Source of the DNA: Neolewinella litorea
Lineage (GTDB): Bacteria; Bacteroidota; Bacteroidia; Chitinophagales; Saprospiraceae
Reading direction: 5' to 3'
NCBI RefSeq assembly: GCF_004803465.1
Contig: NZ_SRSF01000004.1
Location: 329,813-393,812 of the forward strand
DNA: 64,000 nt
Shown: positions 27,236 to 35,782 of the stretch, one piece after another
Layout of the letters: every line of letters begins with the position of its first letter
Numbering within the stretch: the stretch's first letter is position 1
Program-made: the position numbers and the translations under genes
The notes under the pieces: model-generated
What the model saw: the letters and a program-made list of their open reading frames with translations, nothing else
Database searches by the model: none
What the model was told of the DNA's origin: nothing

Positions 27236-28579
27236 TTACAGCTTGAGGACTTCCCACCAGCGGCGGCGCACCGTCGGGGCGGGCGCCTGGGTGGGGGCGG
27301 GAAGCGGATGGAAATGCCGGTGCAGCGCTTTGCCCAGCCGCTCTGGATCGTAAACCAAAAGTTGGGGGGCGGGTGGCCGGCGGTCGAGGATGCGGGGATC
27401 GAGCGGCCGGTAAAGATCGACGTCGTAGTAGTATAATAGGTCTCCGGCTGAAAGCGTGTCCAGTTCCCCGCGCTCGCTCCATACTAGCAACTGATCCACG
27501 GGGATCCCAAAGCGGGCAGCCACCTGCCGGGCGGTGGTGTCGCCTTCTTCTACGGTAATCTCGTAACGGTGGTAGTAACGATTGGGTGCCAGCTCGCCCC
27601 GCCCGGCGCGGGGGTGGGTCCAGGGAAGAGCAACGGCTTCCTCGGGTAAATTGCGCGGAAAACGGTCCAGGTAGTCACGCAGCGCCGGCACTACCCGCTT
27701 GGGTACCATAAGTTGGTGGCCGCCGCGCAGCCCGGGTAGGTAGCCGCGGATGTACTGTGGGTTCATTTCCAGCACCACCTCGGGGCGCAGTCCCGTCACG
27801 AGAGCCACCTGGAAGAGGCTCATCCTGCGGTAGACCGTTACGCGCTCCACCAGCTGCTGGTCAAGGGGCAGGGGCGTAGCTGGCAGGCCGTAATGGTGGT
27901 GGTAATTCATCAGAAATACCGCCGCAATAAAGTTGGGAACGTAATGCCGCGTCTCGCGGGGGAGGAAGCGGCGCAACTTCCAGTAGTCGCGACTGCCGGA
28001 ACGGCGAATCGCCCGGTTCACGTTGCCCGGTCCGGAATTGTAGGCTGCCAGGGCCAGGGCCCAGTCGCCGTATCGCTCGTACTGTATTTTCAGGTAATCC
28101 AGTCCGGCGGCACAGCCCAGGGCGGGGTCCAGACGCTCGTCCAGTTCGTGATTGACGATCAGGCCCAGTTCGCGGGCCGTCGCCGGCATTAGCTGCCACA
28201 AGCCGCCGGCGCCTACCGGACTTATGGCCCAGGAACGGAGGGCACTCTCTACGATGCTCAGGTGCTTGAGTTCCAGGGGCAGGCCTGCATCGCGCAACTG
28301 CTCCTCGAAGATGGGGTAGAAGCGGGCCGACCGCGCCAGCATACGTCCGCTTGAAATGGGCCAGTCCTGCAGATAATTGACGATGCGCCGGTAAACCGCA
28401 TCGTCCACCCGGTACTCTAACAGGGAGGGATCGAAGGCCGCCAGCCGGGCCTCCACTTCTTCACGGCTGAGCTCCATTATGGTCCGCGCCTGCCGCTCGG
28501 CCTCGGCCAGGGAAGTCCCCGTGGCCCCAAGGGGCTGGCACAGGAAAAGCAGCAGTAACAGGCGGTACAGGGTGTTCAA
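27236..28579 (-). CDS. Membrane-bound lytic transglycosylase with LysM domain (MltD-like)
   Basis: 447 residues with a signal peptide (to about residue 20). The SLT goose-type lysozyme domain (about 95-250) has the catalytic Glu in LKHLSIVESALRSWAISPVGAGGLWQLMPATAREL, then DERLDPALGCAAGLDYLKIQYERYGDWALALAAYNSGPGNVNRAI. A C-terminal LysM-like segment follows, YEITVEEGDTTARQVAARFGIPVDQLLVWS. It cleaves peptidoglycan glycan strands in the periplasm. Single gene with its own promoter. Length and order match MltD of Bacteroidetes. Confidence 0.9.
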   Translation of the reverse strand: MNTLYRLLLLLFLCQPLGATGTSLAEAERQARTIMELSREEVEARLAAFDPSLLEYRVDDAVYRRIVNYLQDWPISSGRMLARSARFYPIFEEQLRDAGLPLELKHLSIVESALRSWAISPVGAGGLWQLMPATARELGLIVNHELDERLDPALGCAAGLDYLKIQYERYGDWALALAAYNSGPGNVNRAIRRSGSRDYWKLRRFLPRETRHYVPNFIAAVFLMNYHHHYGLPATPLPLDQQLVERVTVYRRMSLFQVALVTGLRPEVVLEMNPQYIRGYLPGLRGGHQLMVPKRVVPALRDYLDRFPRNLPEEAVALPWTHPRAGRGELAPNRYYHRYEITVEEGDTTARQVAARFGIPVDQLLVWSERGELDTLSAGDLLYYYDVDLYRPLDPRILDRRPPAPQLLVYDPERLGKALHRHFHPLPAPTQAPAPTVRRRWWEVLKL

Positions 28580-28613
28580 GCCGGAATTATCGGAGGGTCT
28601 GGGGCGATTTCGC

Positions 28614-28621
28614 CAAAGATA
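28614..28621 (-). promoter_or_regulatory. -7 promoter element upstream of the transglycosylase gene
   Basis: TATCTTTG on the minus strand (28621-28614) fits TAnnTTTG, 35 bp before the start codon at 28579. No good TTG lies at the proper distance upstream, so the promoter call rests on the -7 element alone. Confidence 0.45.
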
Positions 28622-28632
28622 GAAAATTTACC

Positions 28633-29721
28633 TCAGGCTTTCTCCGGATAAAACAACCACCGGATAGCTTTGGGGAATTCCTTGCCCCACCGTGCCTCGT
28701 TGTGCTGGCCCAGGGGGTCGACGGCCATTTCAATTTCCAGTGAGGACGCGTCGCTCTGGCTCAGCAACTGTTCCTTGAAACGTTCCATGTTCGGAACCAT
28801 GGTAGCGCTTTCCGCCTCGCCGCCGTAGAGGTACATGCGGCCCCGGTACTGGTGGGTGAGCTTCATGAGGGTGAAGGGGATGTCCGGGGTGACCCACAGG
28901 CTCGGACTGAAGACCATCAGTTTTTGGTAGGTCTCGGGGTACATGATGCCAGCGTAAATACTGATCAGTCCGCCGAGAGAGCTGCCGCCGATACCGGTGT
29001 GCTCGGGTTCGGGCAGGGTCCGGAAATGCCCGTCGATGAAGGGTTTCAGCTGCTCCACCAAGAAGCGGGTATACTTCCGGCCTTCCCCGCGGCCCAGACG
29101 CGTCTTGAATGAGGGCGTGAATTCACTCACGCGCTTGGCGTGCGCGTGGTCGATGGCGATCACGATCAGGTCGCCCATGCCCTGTTCGGACAGACTGGCC
29201 AGGCGCTTGTCGACCCCCCAGCTCCCGTAGGGCGCGTAGTCGTCGAAGAGGTTCTGACCGTCCTGTAAATAGAGCACCGGATACCGCTTGCCGGAAGTAT
29301 AATAATCGTGGGGCAGGAGTGCCGCTACCCGCCGCGTACGGATGAGCTCCGGAATTTCAAAATTCTCGTCGATCACCTCGATGATTGGCAGGAGTTCACT
29401 GAGGTACACGAGTTCCGAACTACCCCAGTTTTCCACCCGGTCGGGTACGAGCCAGTGGTCGTGGGTGTACCGCAGGTGGTTCAGGGCGCTTTCCTGGTAA
29501 TGGCCGAGCTCGACCGATTCCCAGCCGCCGCGGGTGTACTTGTATTCTACCTTATGGACGTCGTCGGAGAAATGAAACTTGCGGCGGTAAGTTCCCGGCC
29601 GGTCACCGGGTTCCATGCGGTAGGCCTCGTCGCGGGCGTTCCAGTCGTTGAAGGTTCCGGCGACGTAAACCGGGCGTTCGTCGTCGGTGGTGGTGATCAG
29701 TTTGAGGGTCCGCTGGGGCAT
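28633..29721 (-). CDS. Esterase with N-terminal glycogen-binding-like domain
   Basis: 362 residues. The first 90 form a CBM48/AMPK-like beta domain: PVYVAGTFNDWNARDEAYRMEP, KVEYKYTRGGWESVE. From about 115 an alpha/beta-hydrolase of the esterase D (Fes/IroE-like) type follows: YPVLYLQDGQNLFDD, the nucleophile elbow GIGGSSLGG, MVFSPSLW, and a C-terminal QHNEARWGKEFPKAIRWLF that supplies the His. No signal peptide, so it acts in the cytoplasm. It probably removes ester groups from a carbohydrate or siderophore-like compound; the substrate is not certain. Confidence 0.82.
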   Translation of the reverse strand: MPQRTLKLITTTDDERPVYVAGTFNDWNARDEAYRMEPGDRPGTYRRKFHFSDDVHKVEYKYTRGGWESVELGHYQESALNHLRYTHDHWLVPDRVENWGSSELVYLSELLPIIEVIDENFEIPELIRTRRVAALLPHDYYTSGKRYPVLYLQDGQNLFDDYAPYGSWGVDKRLASLSEQGMGDLIVIAIDHAHAKRVSEFTPSFKTRLGRGEGRKYTRFLVEQLKPFIDGHFRTLPEPEHTGIGGSSLGGLISIYAGIMYPETYQKLMVFSPSLWVTPDIPFTLMKLTHQYRGRMYLYGGEAESATMVPNMERFKEQLLSQSDASSLEIEMAVDPLGQHNEARWGKEFPKAIRWLFYPEKA

Positions 29722-29740
29722 AGGGTTAGGGGTAGCGGCG

Positions 29741-29748
29741 CAAAGGTA
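29741..29748 (-). promoter_or_regulatory. -7 promoter element upstream of the esterase gene
   Basis: TACCTTTG on the minus strand (29748-29741), the same octamer as at the tRNA-Phe promoter, sits 19 bp before the esterase ATG and directly beside the stop of the upstream gene. No clear -33 partner is visible. Confidence 0.45.
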
Positions 29749-29749
29749 A

Positions 29750-30676
29750 CTACCGCTTCTCCTTCCACCGCTCTGCCAGCTGACGCCAGGTGATCAGGCG
29801 GATACCTTCCTCTTCCAGCAGGTCGGCGAATTCCTGGCTGGAAAAGAAGTTGTAGTCCAGCTGTCGCCAGCGATTGCCCCAGCCCACTACGCCGCCGGCC
29901 ATTCCGGCGCTTTCGGCTCCGTCCAGGGCGGTGTGGATGAGCAGGACGTTCACCCCGGCGGGCAGGTCCGCGAGCTGATCGCGGTAGTAGGTTTCCAGCC
30001 CCATCTCGTAATCGGGCTCACCGGCCGTAAATAGATTGTCCACCACCAGATCCTCGTTGGTAATCGCTTGGCGATAGGCCGGGTCCATGCCCTCCAGGCG
30101 GTTCTGGCTGATCAGGATGGGCAGGCCGTATTCCCGACCCGTCTCCAGGTATACCCGGAAGAGTTCGGGCGTGGCGGCCAGGCAGCCCATGTGGGAATCC
30201 AGGTGAGTAGGGTTGATGCCCAACGCGCGGGCCTTTTCGATCTGGGCTTTGATCTCGGTCCTTACTTCCTCGGGCTTGGCGGTACGGGCCATTTCGGCGC
30301 AGCCCGGTCGCAGGTAACCCGTAGAATCCAGCAGACTCGATACGCGGTCGGCGCTGGCTACGCTGCCCCATTTCAGGTCGCGCCACTCACTGGTGAGCAC
30401 GAGGTGCATGCCCAGGTCGGCGTCGGGATTGGCTACGGCGTAGCGGGCAACCTCCGGCAGCCAGGGCGTATTGGCCATGATGCTCGCGCTGCTCACGTTG
30501 CCGCCGTCGAGGGCCTGGAAGCTGCCCTGGTTGGTGGCGTGGGTAACCCCGAGGTCATCGGCGTGTACGATCAGCAGTTTTTCATCGGGGCCGTAGCCCA
30601 GGATGGAGGCGAGGCTCTGAGCGGACAACCGCGGGCCGGCGAAAAGGAGAAAGGCAAGGCAGCAGAACAGGCGCAT
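29750..30676 (-). CDS. ChbG/HpnK-like (YdjC) carbohydrate deacetylase, exported
   Basis: 308 residues from ATG at 30676 (MRLFCCLAFLLFAGPRLSAQ, a signal peptide); a TTG six codons earlier is less likely. The YdjC/ChbG pattern is clear: LLIVHADDLGVTHATNQGSFQAL with the metal-binding Asp pair, DADLGMHLVLTSEW with His, and LGINPTHLDSHMGCLAATPELF with the second metal His pair. Family members remove acetyl groups from N-acetylglucosamine oligosaccharides or related glycans. Periplasmic by signal. Divergent from the next gene, sharing a 90-bp promoter region. Confidence 0.87.
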   Translation of the reverse strand: MRLFCCLAFLLFAGPRLSAQSLASILGYGPDEKLLIVHADDLGVTHATNQGSFQALDGGNVSSASIMANTPWLPEVARYAVANPDADLGMHLVLTSEWRDLKWGSVASADRVSSLLDSTGYLRPGCAEMARTAKPEEVRTEIKAQIEKARALGINPTHLDSHMGCLAATPELFRVYLETGREYGLPILISQNRLEGMDPAYRQAITNEDLVVDNLFTAGEPDYEMGLETYYRDQLADLPAGVNVLLIHTALDGAESAGMAGGVVGWGNRWRQLDYNFFSSQEFADLLEEEGIRLITWRQLAERWKEKR

Positions 30677-30735
30677 GGTCGAATTTTGCTCCAAGATAGC
30701 CGGGGCACTCCGAAAAGTGGATACAGTAGCGATGT

Positions 30736-30743
30736 TATCTTTG
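30736..30743 (+). promoter_or_regulatory. -7 promoter element before the 30767 lipoprotein gene
   Basis: TATCTTTG fits TAnnTTTG, 23 bp upstream of the ATG at 30767. There is no convincing TTG at -33. Confidence 0.45.
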
Positions 30744-30766
30744 GCCGCCTAACCCCCCATGCCGGC

Positions 30767-31639
30767 ATGTTCCCTGGTAAATTCCTTTGCACCTGCGTCC
30801 CCGCCCTCCTTCTGGTCATGACGGGCTGCGGTGCACCCGACCTGCCGCGGAAAATTCGTCTGCCGCCGGTGCTCAATGAGGCTTCCGGACTGGTGGTTGA
30901 CGGGCAGCGGATGATCTGGCACAACGACAGCGGCGACGGCCCCTACCTTTATACTACTGACCTGCGGGGGCGACTAATGGCCATCGATACCCTGGAGGCG
31001 CGGGCCGTGGACTACGAAGACGTCTGCGCCGACGAGGATGGATTGCTGTACGTGGGCGACTTCGGCAACAACACCGGGCAACGGCAACAGGCAATGATCT
31101 ACCGCTATAATCGCGAAACCGGAAAGACGGACTCCATCCGCTATACCTATCCCGGACAGGATGGCGGCGGGCGGCTGGTGCGGGGTAATTACGACTGCGA
31201 GGCCATGGTGGCCAGTAACGGTTACCTCCACCTCTTCACGAAGGATATCCTGTACAAAGAACGACCGTTTTACATCTATCACTTCCGCTTGCCGGCCGCA
31301 CCCGGAGCCTATACGGCGGAGCTGGTCGACAGCCTCTACCTGCCCCGGCGGGTGATCACGGGGGCCGCGCTCGACCGCGAATCGCGGCAACTCTACCTCG
31401 TATCCTATAACTATCGTCGGCTGCTGGGCTTTTTTCCCACGGGTGCCGCCTCACTTATTACCCTGAGCGATTACGTGAATGACCGCTTCTTCACCGGCGA
31501 CCTGAAACGGCGCAACCTGGCCTGGGCGCTGCCCACCCAACACGAGGCGGTGGGCATCTACGATGATGAGTACCTGTACATCGCCGCCGAGGCCACCCAC
31601 ATCCGGCGACACGCGATGGCGCGGCGGATACGGCGCTGA
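30767..31639 (+). CDS. Lipoprotein with beta-propeller-like fold, unknown
   Basis: 290 residues from ATG at 30767; a much longer upstream frame is antisense to the deacetylase gene. The N-terminus MFPGKFLCTCVPALLLVMTGCGAP is a lipoprotein signal. The body has repeated strands with aspartates: LNEASGLVVDGQRMIWHNDSGDGPYLYTTDLRGRL, DYEDVCADEDGLLYVGDFGNNTGQRQQAMIYRYN, NYDCEAMVASNGYLHLFTKD, ITGAALDRESRQLYLVSYNY, HEAVGIYDDEYLYIAAE. That resembles the SdiA-regulated/phytase-like propellers. Outer or inner membrane anchor not determined. Function unknown. Confidence 0.7.
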   Translation: MFPGKFLCTCVPALLLVMTGCGAPDLPRKIRLPPVLNEASGLVVDGQRMIWHNDSGDGPYLYTTDLRGRLMAIDTLEARAVDYEDVCADEDGLLYVGDFGNNTGQRQQAMIYRYNRETGKTDSIRYTYPGQDGGGRLVRGNYDCEAMVASNGYLHLFTKDILYKERPFYIYHFRLPAAPGAYTAELVDSLYLPRRVITGAALDRESRQLYLVSYNYRRLLGFFPTGAASLITLSDYVNDRFFTGDLKRRNLAWALPTQHEAVGIYDDEYLYIAAEATHIRRHAMARRIRR

Positions 31640-32587
31640 TCAGTTACCGGAATTATTCCATTGCCGGCTGCCGATGCGATAATAGATCAGGTAACGGCTG
31701 CCCGGATTGGCGATGCGCGGCCACAAGTCCCGGCCGAGGCGGCGGGCGAGGGCCGTGTCGGCTACTTCGTGGCGGATCATATCGGACCGGTAGAGGTACA
31801 ACCCACCGTAGTAGGTGGAACTGTCTACTTGATAGCGCCCCCGGGAGAGGGGGGTGAAGCGAAAAGTGTCCGCGAGTTCCCGGAGATCGGGTTCGTTGAT
31901 GAGATAGGCGAGTCGACCCTGGCGGTAGACCACCGCCCAGTCGTAGGCGGCCACCGCGAGGTCGAGGGGTAGAGGGTAGGGCGGTTGATTCTCCACATAC
32001 TGCGCGATGATGGTTGGGTCGACGATGCTGTTGTCCGTTTCCCAGCGTTCCAGGTCGCCGGTGTTATAGGCCATCAGCACGGCGCGGTCGACGGGGGGTA
32101 TGCCCTGTAGCTTTCGGTCGCGGTACTGGTGGAGGCGTACCGTACAGCTGATGGTTAGGCCGGTGGCATCGCGGAGGGCCTGCAGGAAGGAGAAGTAAGC
32201 GTCGCGGGTGCCGGCCGTCCAGTCGCAGTCGATCTGCAGTTCGGTGTAGGGATAGGGAAAAACTTCCTCCAGGAGGGTCAGCAGGTCCGGTATGAGCGAG
32301 GGTGCCGGGTGCGCGAAGACTTCGTTGGTGATGAATACCACGGGGACGGCTTCGCGGGGCAGACTGTCCTGGCCGGTAACCAGCAGCGCCGAGGGCTGGG
32401 GTTGTCCGTCGGTCCAGCTGATGTCGAAAGCCTTAATGTACAGGCGCTGTACGTCGTAGTCCGCAAGGCGGTTGGGCGGCAGAGTGAGATCCGTTTGCCA
32501 GTGGTAGAAGGCGTAGCGGGGTGGGGGGATGTTCTCCGCCCCGCAACTGAAGGCCAACAGCAGCAGGAGGCTACAGATGCACCTCAT
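31640..32587 (-). CDS. Lipoprotein with TIM-barrel-like core, unknown
   Basis: 315 residues with a lipoprotein signal (LLLLAFSCGAE). Segments such as RLYIKAFDISWTDGQPQPSALL, AVPVVFITNEVF, YTELQIDCDWTAGTRDAYFSFLQALRDAT, LTISCTVRLHQYRD and PVDRAVLMAYNTGDL alternate strand and helix as in glycosidase-like barrels of uncharacterised lipoproteins. No catalytic pair can be assigned with certainty. Its first 17 bp overlap the end of the beta-CASP gene upstream, so they are co-transcribed, and its stop abuts the stop of the convergent gene with no gap. Confidence 0.6.
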   Translation of the reverse strand: MRCICSLLLLLAFSCGAENIPPPRYAFYHWQTDLTLPPNRLADYDVQRLYIKAFDISWTDGQPQPSALLVTGQDSLPREAVPVVFITNEVFAHPAPSLIPDLLTLLEEVFPYPYTELQIDCDWTAGTRDAYFSFLQALRDATGLTISCTVRLHQYRDRKLQGIPPVDRAVLMAYNTGDLERWETDNSIVDPTIIAQYVENQPPYPLPLDLAVAAYDWAVVYRQGRLAYLINEPDLRELADTFRFTPLSRGRYQVDSSTYYGGLYLYRSDMIRHEVADTALARRLGRDLWPRIANPGSRYLIYYRIGSRQWNNSGN

Positions 32588-33968
32588 CGCCCAGTTCGGG
32601 GATAATCACTTCCCGGAAACCGGCCTGAGTAAGGCTTTCTCCGAAGGGCTCCATCCGGTCAAAGGTGCCGTGGACGAGGAAGACCTTTTCGCAGGTTTCC
32701 TGCTGTCCGTTCAGGAAATTGATCAGTTCCGAGCGATCGGCGTGGGCACTGAAGGAGTCCATCACCACCACGTCGGCGCGCAGGGGGTGGTACTGTCCGT
32801 AGAGGTGGAGGCCCTCTGCGCCGTCGAGGAGTTTGCCGCCGGGGGTTCCCGGGGCGCAGTAACCTACGATGAAGATGGTATTCTTCGGGTCGCCCATCGT
32901 ATTGGCCAGGTGGTGCTTGCTGCGTCCTGCGTTCATCATGCCGCTGGCGCTGATGATGATGGCGGGTCCGTCCAGGTAGTTGAGCGCCTTGCTTTCGTCG
33001 ACGGACTGGGTGTAGGTCAGGCGACTGAAGCCGAAGGGATCGTCGTCCGTCAAAAGGTACTCCTGGAGGTCCAGGTCGTAGCATTCGGGGTGGGCTCCGA
33101 AGACGGTGGTGGCATCTACGGCCAGGGGGCTGTCGACGAAAACCGGTATTTTGGGGAGTTGCCCGCTGCTTTCCAGTTGGTCGAGCATATAGACGATCTC
33201 CTGGGTGCGCCCGACGCTGAAGGCCGGGATGAGGAGTTTGCCGCGTTTGGTCACGCAGGTGTTGCGGATCACTTCGAGGAAGCGGCGCATTTCATTGGGT
33301 GGCGACTCGTGTTCCCGGTTTCCGTAGGTTGATTCGGAAATCACGTAGTCGCAGGTGGGCATACGTCGCGGGTCGCGCAGAATGGGCCGGTCGGGCCGGC
33401 CGACGTCCCCGGTAAAGCCTACGGTGGTGGTGAGACCGTCTTCCCGCTGGATGCGCAGGGTCACGCTGGCGCTGCCAAGGATGTGGCCGGCGTCGCGGAA
33501 CTGCAGTTCTACGCCGGGCTGCAGCTCCTGCCATTCGTTATAAGGCAGACCGACGAAGCGTTCCATGGCGGGTTTGACGTCTGTGCGGCGGTAGAGTGGG
33601 CGGCGGGTCTTGTCGGATGTTTTGTTCTTGCGGTTGAAGTACTCGGCGTCCTTCTCCTGGATGAATGCGGAGTCTAGCAGTAGAATAGCGCATAGGCTGC
33701 GCGTGGCGTGGGTGCTGTAGATCTTGCCGCGGAATCCGTCGCGGACGAGCTTCGGGATCCGCCCGCTGTGGTCGATATGCGCGTGGGAAAGTACGAGTGC
33801 ATCAATCTCCTCGGGGTCGAAGCGCCAGTTTTCATTGAAGTGCTCCATATCGTCGTTCCGGCCCTGATACAGGCCGCAGTCGAGCAGGATCTTGTAGCCG
33901 TCGTCGAGGGTAAGCAGGTGGGCCGAGCCGGTGACTTCACGAGCGGCACCGCAGAAAGTAAGCGTCAT
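32571..33968 (-). CDS. MBL-fold / beta-CASP RNA-nuclease-like hydrolase
   Basis: 465 residues. Metallo-beta-lactamase motif SHAHIDHSGRIPKL with HxHxDH near residue 60, an N-terminal CGAAREVTGSAHLLTLDDGYKILLDCGL, DAGHILGSASV, then the beta-CASP region FVDSPLAVDATTVFG, IIISASGMMNAGRSKHHLAN, and the C-terminal DSFSAHADRSELINFLN. This is the YsjA/RNase-J-related bacterial CPSF-like group, expected to cut RNA in a metal-dependent way. A weak -7 element (TACCTTTA) lies at 33973-33980, and two perfect hairpins lie just upstream. Confidence 0.9.
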   Translation of the reverse strand: MTLTFCGAAREVTGSAHLLTLDDGYKILLDCGLYQGRNDDMEHFNENWRFDPEEIDALVLSHAHIDHSGRIPKLVRDGFRGKIYSTHATRSLCAILLLDSAFIQEKDAEYFNRKNKTSDKTRRPLYRRTDVKPAMERFVGLPYNEWQELQPGVELQFRDAGHILGSASVTLRIQREDGLTTTVGFTGDVGRPDRPILRDPRRMPTCDYVISESTYGNREHESPPNEMRRFLEVIRNTCVTKRGKLLIPAFSVGRTQEIVYMLDQLESSGQLPKIPVFVDSPLAVDATTVFGAHPECYDLDLQEYLLTDDDPFGFSRLTYTQSVDESKALNYLDGPAIIISASGMMNAGRSKHHLANTMGDPKNTIFIVGYCAPGTPGGKLLDGAEGLHLYGQYHPLRADVVVMDSFSAHADRSELINFLNGQQETCEKVFLVHGTFDRMEPFGESLTQAGFREVIIPELGDEVHL

Positions 33969-34011
33969 GGGTTAAAGGTAGGTAGGGACGGCGAATTTGA
34001 TGGGGTGTCAT

Positions 34012-34064
34012 CCTGTCAGACGTCGGACGTGTGCCATTCTGACACACGTCCGACGTCTGACAGG
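34012..34064. repeat. Perfect 22-bp hairpin built on ACGTCGGACGT
   Basis: 34012-34033 and 34043-34064 are exact inverted arms of 22 bp around a 9-nt loop (ccattctga). Each arm holds the ACGTCSGACGT 11-mer, flanked by cctgtcag on the outside and gtg on the inside. There is no T-run on either side, so it is not a standard intrinsic terminator, although it could stop or protect transcripts. Confidence 0.88.
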
Positions 34065-34197
34065 CCATTTCACGGAAACTGCCAGGTGTTAGAGCCTGCT
34101 ACGCAACTAGAGATGGTTATTTAATTGAGTTTGCTCCTCCTTTCTATACTGTCGTCGCAAATATGAGAAAAGGTTAGTGCGGAAGCCTGTAATTTCG

Positions 34198-34242
34198 GCA
34201 GACGTCGGACGTATGTCATTTTGACATACGTCCGACGTCTGC
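34198..34242. repeat. Perfect 21-bp hairpin built on ACGTCGGACGT
   Basis: 34198-34218 and 34222-34242 are exact inverted arms of 21 bp around a ttt loop. The arms are gcag + ACGTCGGACGT-type core + atgtca, similar to the hairpin 134 bp to the left but with different flanks, so the core is kept while the extensions vary by matched changes. It lies 19 bp after the stop of the DCC gene (34262) and may be the 3' end structure of that transcript. Confidence 0.88.
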
Positions 34243-34261
34243 TACCCAGCACCACTCGCCA

Positions 34262-34681
34262 CTACCGCTCATCCACAAACCGGGGCTCCCACTCCGGCCG
34301 GGGCAACATGCAGGCCTCCCGCTTCCCGAACCACTGGTAGCGGTTCTTGCCAATAAAGTTGTAGACCCAATCGCGCAGGGGGCGCGGGACAATGCCCAGG
34401 TGGTACAGGTACGCCCATGGGCCCCCCATCAACTTGAAGGTGCGCAGTACACTGTCGCTGTGGGAATAGACCCGTCCGTTCTCGTAGAGGACCACGGAGT
34501 TGAGGGCCTTGGGGTCGACCCCGAAACGTGGCAGCAGCTCGGCGGCGGTTTCCGACTGCAGACTGGCGAAGCGCAGCACCCCTCGCCGGTCGTGTTCCAG
34601 GATGAAGCGCACCGAGCCGTTGCACAGGTTACAGACGCCGTCGAAAAAGAGGATGGGTTGGGAAGTGTCCATGCTGCTCAA
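34262..34681 (-). CDS. DCC-family thiol-disulfide oxidoreductase-like protein
   Basis: 139 residues of the DCC (DUF393) family. The name-giving motif is ILFFDGVCNLCNGSVRFILEHDRRGVLRFASLQSE, with CNLC as the thioredoxin-like cysteine pair near residue 17. It continues with VLYENGRVYSHSDSVLRTFKLMGGPWAYLY and a C-terminal YNFIGKNRYQWFGKREACMLP. The exact redox role of this family is not settled. It lies 16 bp after rfbC on the same strand, so probably co-transcribed with it. Confidence 0.9.
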   Translation of the reverse strand: MSSMDTSQPILFFDGVCNLCNGSVRFILEHDRRGVLRFASLQSETAAELLPRFGVDPKALNSVVLYENGRVYSHSDSVLRTFKLMGGPWAYLYHLGIVPRPLRDWVYNFIGKNRYQWFGKREACMLPRPEWEPRFVDER

Positions 34682-34697
34682 ACAGCAGCGACCGGCT

Positions 34698-35228
34698 TCA
34701 GGTTAGCAGGGGCCAGTTGCGGTCGCGGTCGGCCACCGTGTAGCCGCCCTCTATCGTCGGCCATGTGATGCCGATGGCGGGATCATCGAAGCGCAGTCCC
34801 CCCTCGGCTTCCGGAGCGTAGAAGTTGTCGCACTTGTACTGAAAGACGGACACTTCGGAAGTCACGACGTACCCATGTGCAAAGCCCCGGGGTATGTAAA
34901 GTTGCCGGTGATTGGCATCGTTGAGGTAACAGCCGTACCACTGTCGGTAGGTAGGAGAATCGGGACGAAGATCCACGGTCACATCGTAGACTTCCCCAAC
35001 CACTACCCGTACCAATTTAGCCTGGGCCGCAGCACCGTGCTGGAAGTGCATACCGCGCAGCACGCCTCGGTTGCTGGCGGCCTGGTTATCCTGAACGAAG
35101 TCGACGGTCACCCCCGCCTCCCGAAACACTTTGGCATTGAAACTTTCAAAAAAGTATCCCCGCTCGTCGCCGAATACCCGTGGTTCAAAAATGAGCAGAT
35201 CGGGGATGGGAGTAGCGGAAAAAGGCAT
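34698..35228 (-). CDS. rfbC: dTDP-4-dehydrorhamnose 3,5-epimerase
   Basis: 176 residues from ATG at 35228 (MPFSATPIPDLLIFEPRVFGD); in-frame sequence to 35321 would add an unusual N-terminus. The cupin has GYFFESFN, FVQDNQAASNRGVLRGMHFQ with the catalytic His in LRGMHFQ, VDLRPDSPTYRQW, YIPRGFAHGYVVTSEVSVFQYKCDNFYAPEAEGGLRFDDPAIGI. It acts in dTDP-L-rhamnose synthesis. rfbB and rfbA are at 46.8-48.7 kb on the other strand, and rfbD is not in the window. Confidence 0.94.
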   Translation of the reverse strand: MPFSATPIPDLLIFEPRVFGDERGYFFESFNAKVFREAGVTVDFVQDNQAASNRGVLRGMHFQHGAAAQAKLVRVVVGEVYDVTVDLRPDSPTYRQWYGCYLNDANHRQLYIPRGFAHGYVVTSEVSVFQYKCDNFYAPEAEGGLRFDDPAIGITWPTIEGGYTVADRDRNWPLLT

Positions 35229-35342
35229 AGGCACTACAGCTGTTTTCGGGGCCCGGTCAACCGGAACCGCCCCCCGGGTCGTTTGCTTCGCGAAGGTAGT
35301 GTGCCAAATTGTACCGGGCACCCCGTCACTGCTGTTTAACCC

Positions 35343-35729
35343 ATGCCAACCCTAACGCTCGTGCCCGAAAACTGGGAACAAGACTTTGCCTACCAACGCG
35401 TGCGGCACCTCATCAAGGAACGCTTTCGCCGCGACACCCTGCCCGACCTGAACGCCCTCCTTTTTCTGATCGGCGTGCAGGAACTGGGCCGCTGGCAGGC
35501 TGACTTCACCAAGGAGGAAAAGCGCGACCTTATGCACGTGGCCGTCTGCCGCTTGCTGGCCGAAGATGGCCACTACCGCTTCCTGGGCCGCGACGACGAC
35601 GGCTGGCCCCACTACGAACTGACCAGCAAGATCCCCCCCACCGACCTCAAGGGGCAGGAAGAGCTGCTGAAGGAGAAAATCATCGCCTACTTCGGCGATC
35701 TCGAAGCGGAGGAAGGCTTCATCGGCTAG
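35343..35729 (+). CDS. Conserved small protein, unknown
   Basis: 128 residues, acidic and mostly helical: ENWEQDFAYQRVRHLIKERFRRDTLPDLNALLFLIGVQELGRW, FTKEEKRDLMHVAVCRLLAEDGHYRFLGRDDDGWPHYEL, LKGQEELLKEKIIAYFGDLE. No signal, membrane helix or metal motif. I believe similar proteins occur across Bacteroidetes, but have no named family. Divergent from rfbC over 114 bp, followed after 53 bp by the cyclophilin gene on the same strand. Confidence 0.7.
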   Translation: MPTLTLVPENWEQDFAYQRVRHLIKERFRRDTLPDLNALLFLIGVQELGRWQADFTKEEKRDLMHVAVCRLLAEDGHYRFLGRDDDGWPHYELTSKIPPTDLKGQEELLKEKIIAYFGDLEAEEGFIG

Positions 35730-35782
35730 GCTACCTCCGCGAGCCGGCGGGCGGTCTCGTTGGGGCAGGTTAAATTTGCCCA

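Noticed and set aside
25365..27353. 662-codon plus-strand open frame
   Set aside because: It lies antisense to GMC copy 2, whose motifs are certain; it has no recognisable domain and results from GC-rich codon use.
34012..34242. Standard intrinsic terminators
   Set aside because: The stems are very strong but neither side has a T-run, so I list them as hairpin repeats and leave the terminator role open.
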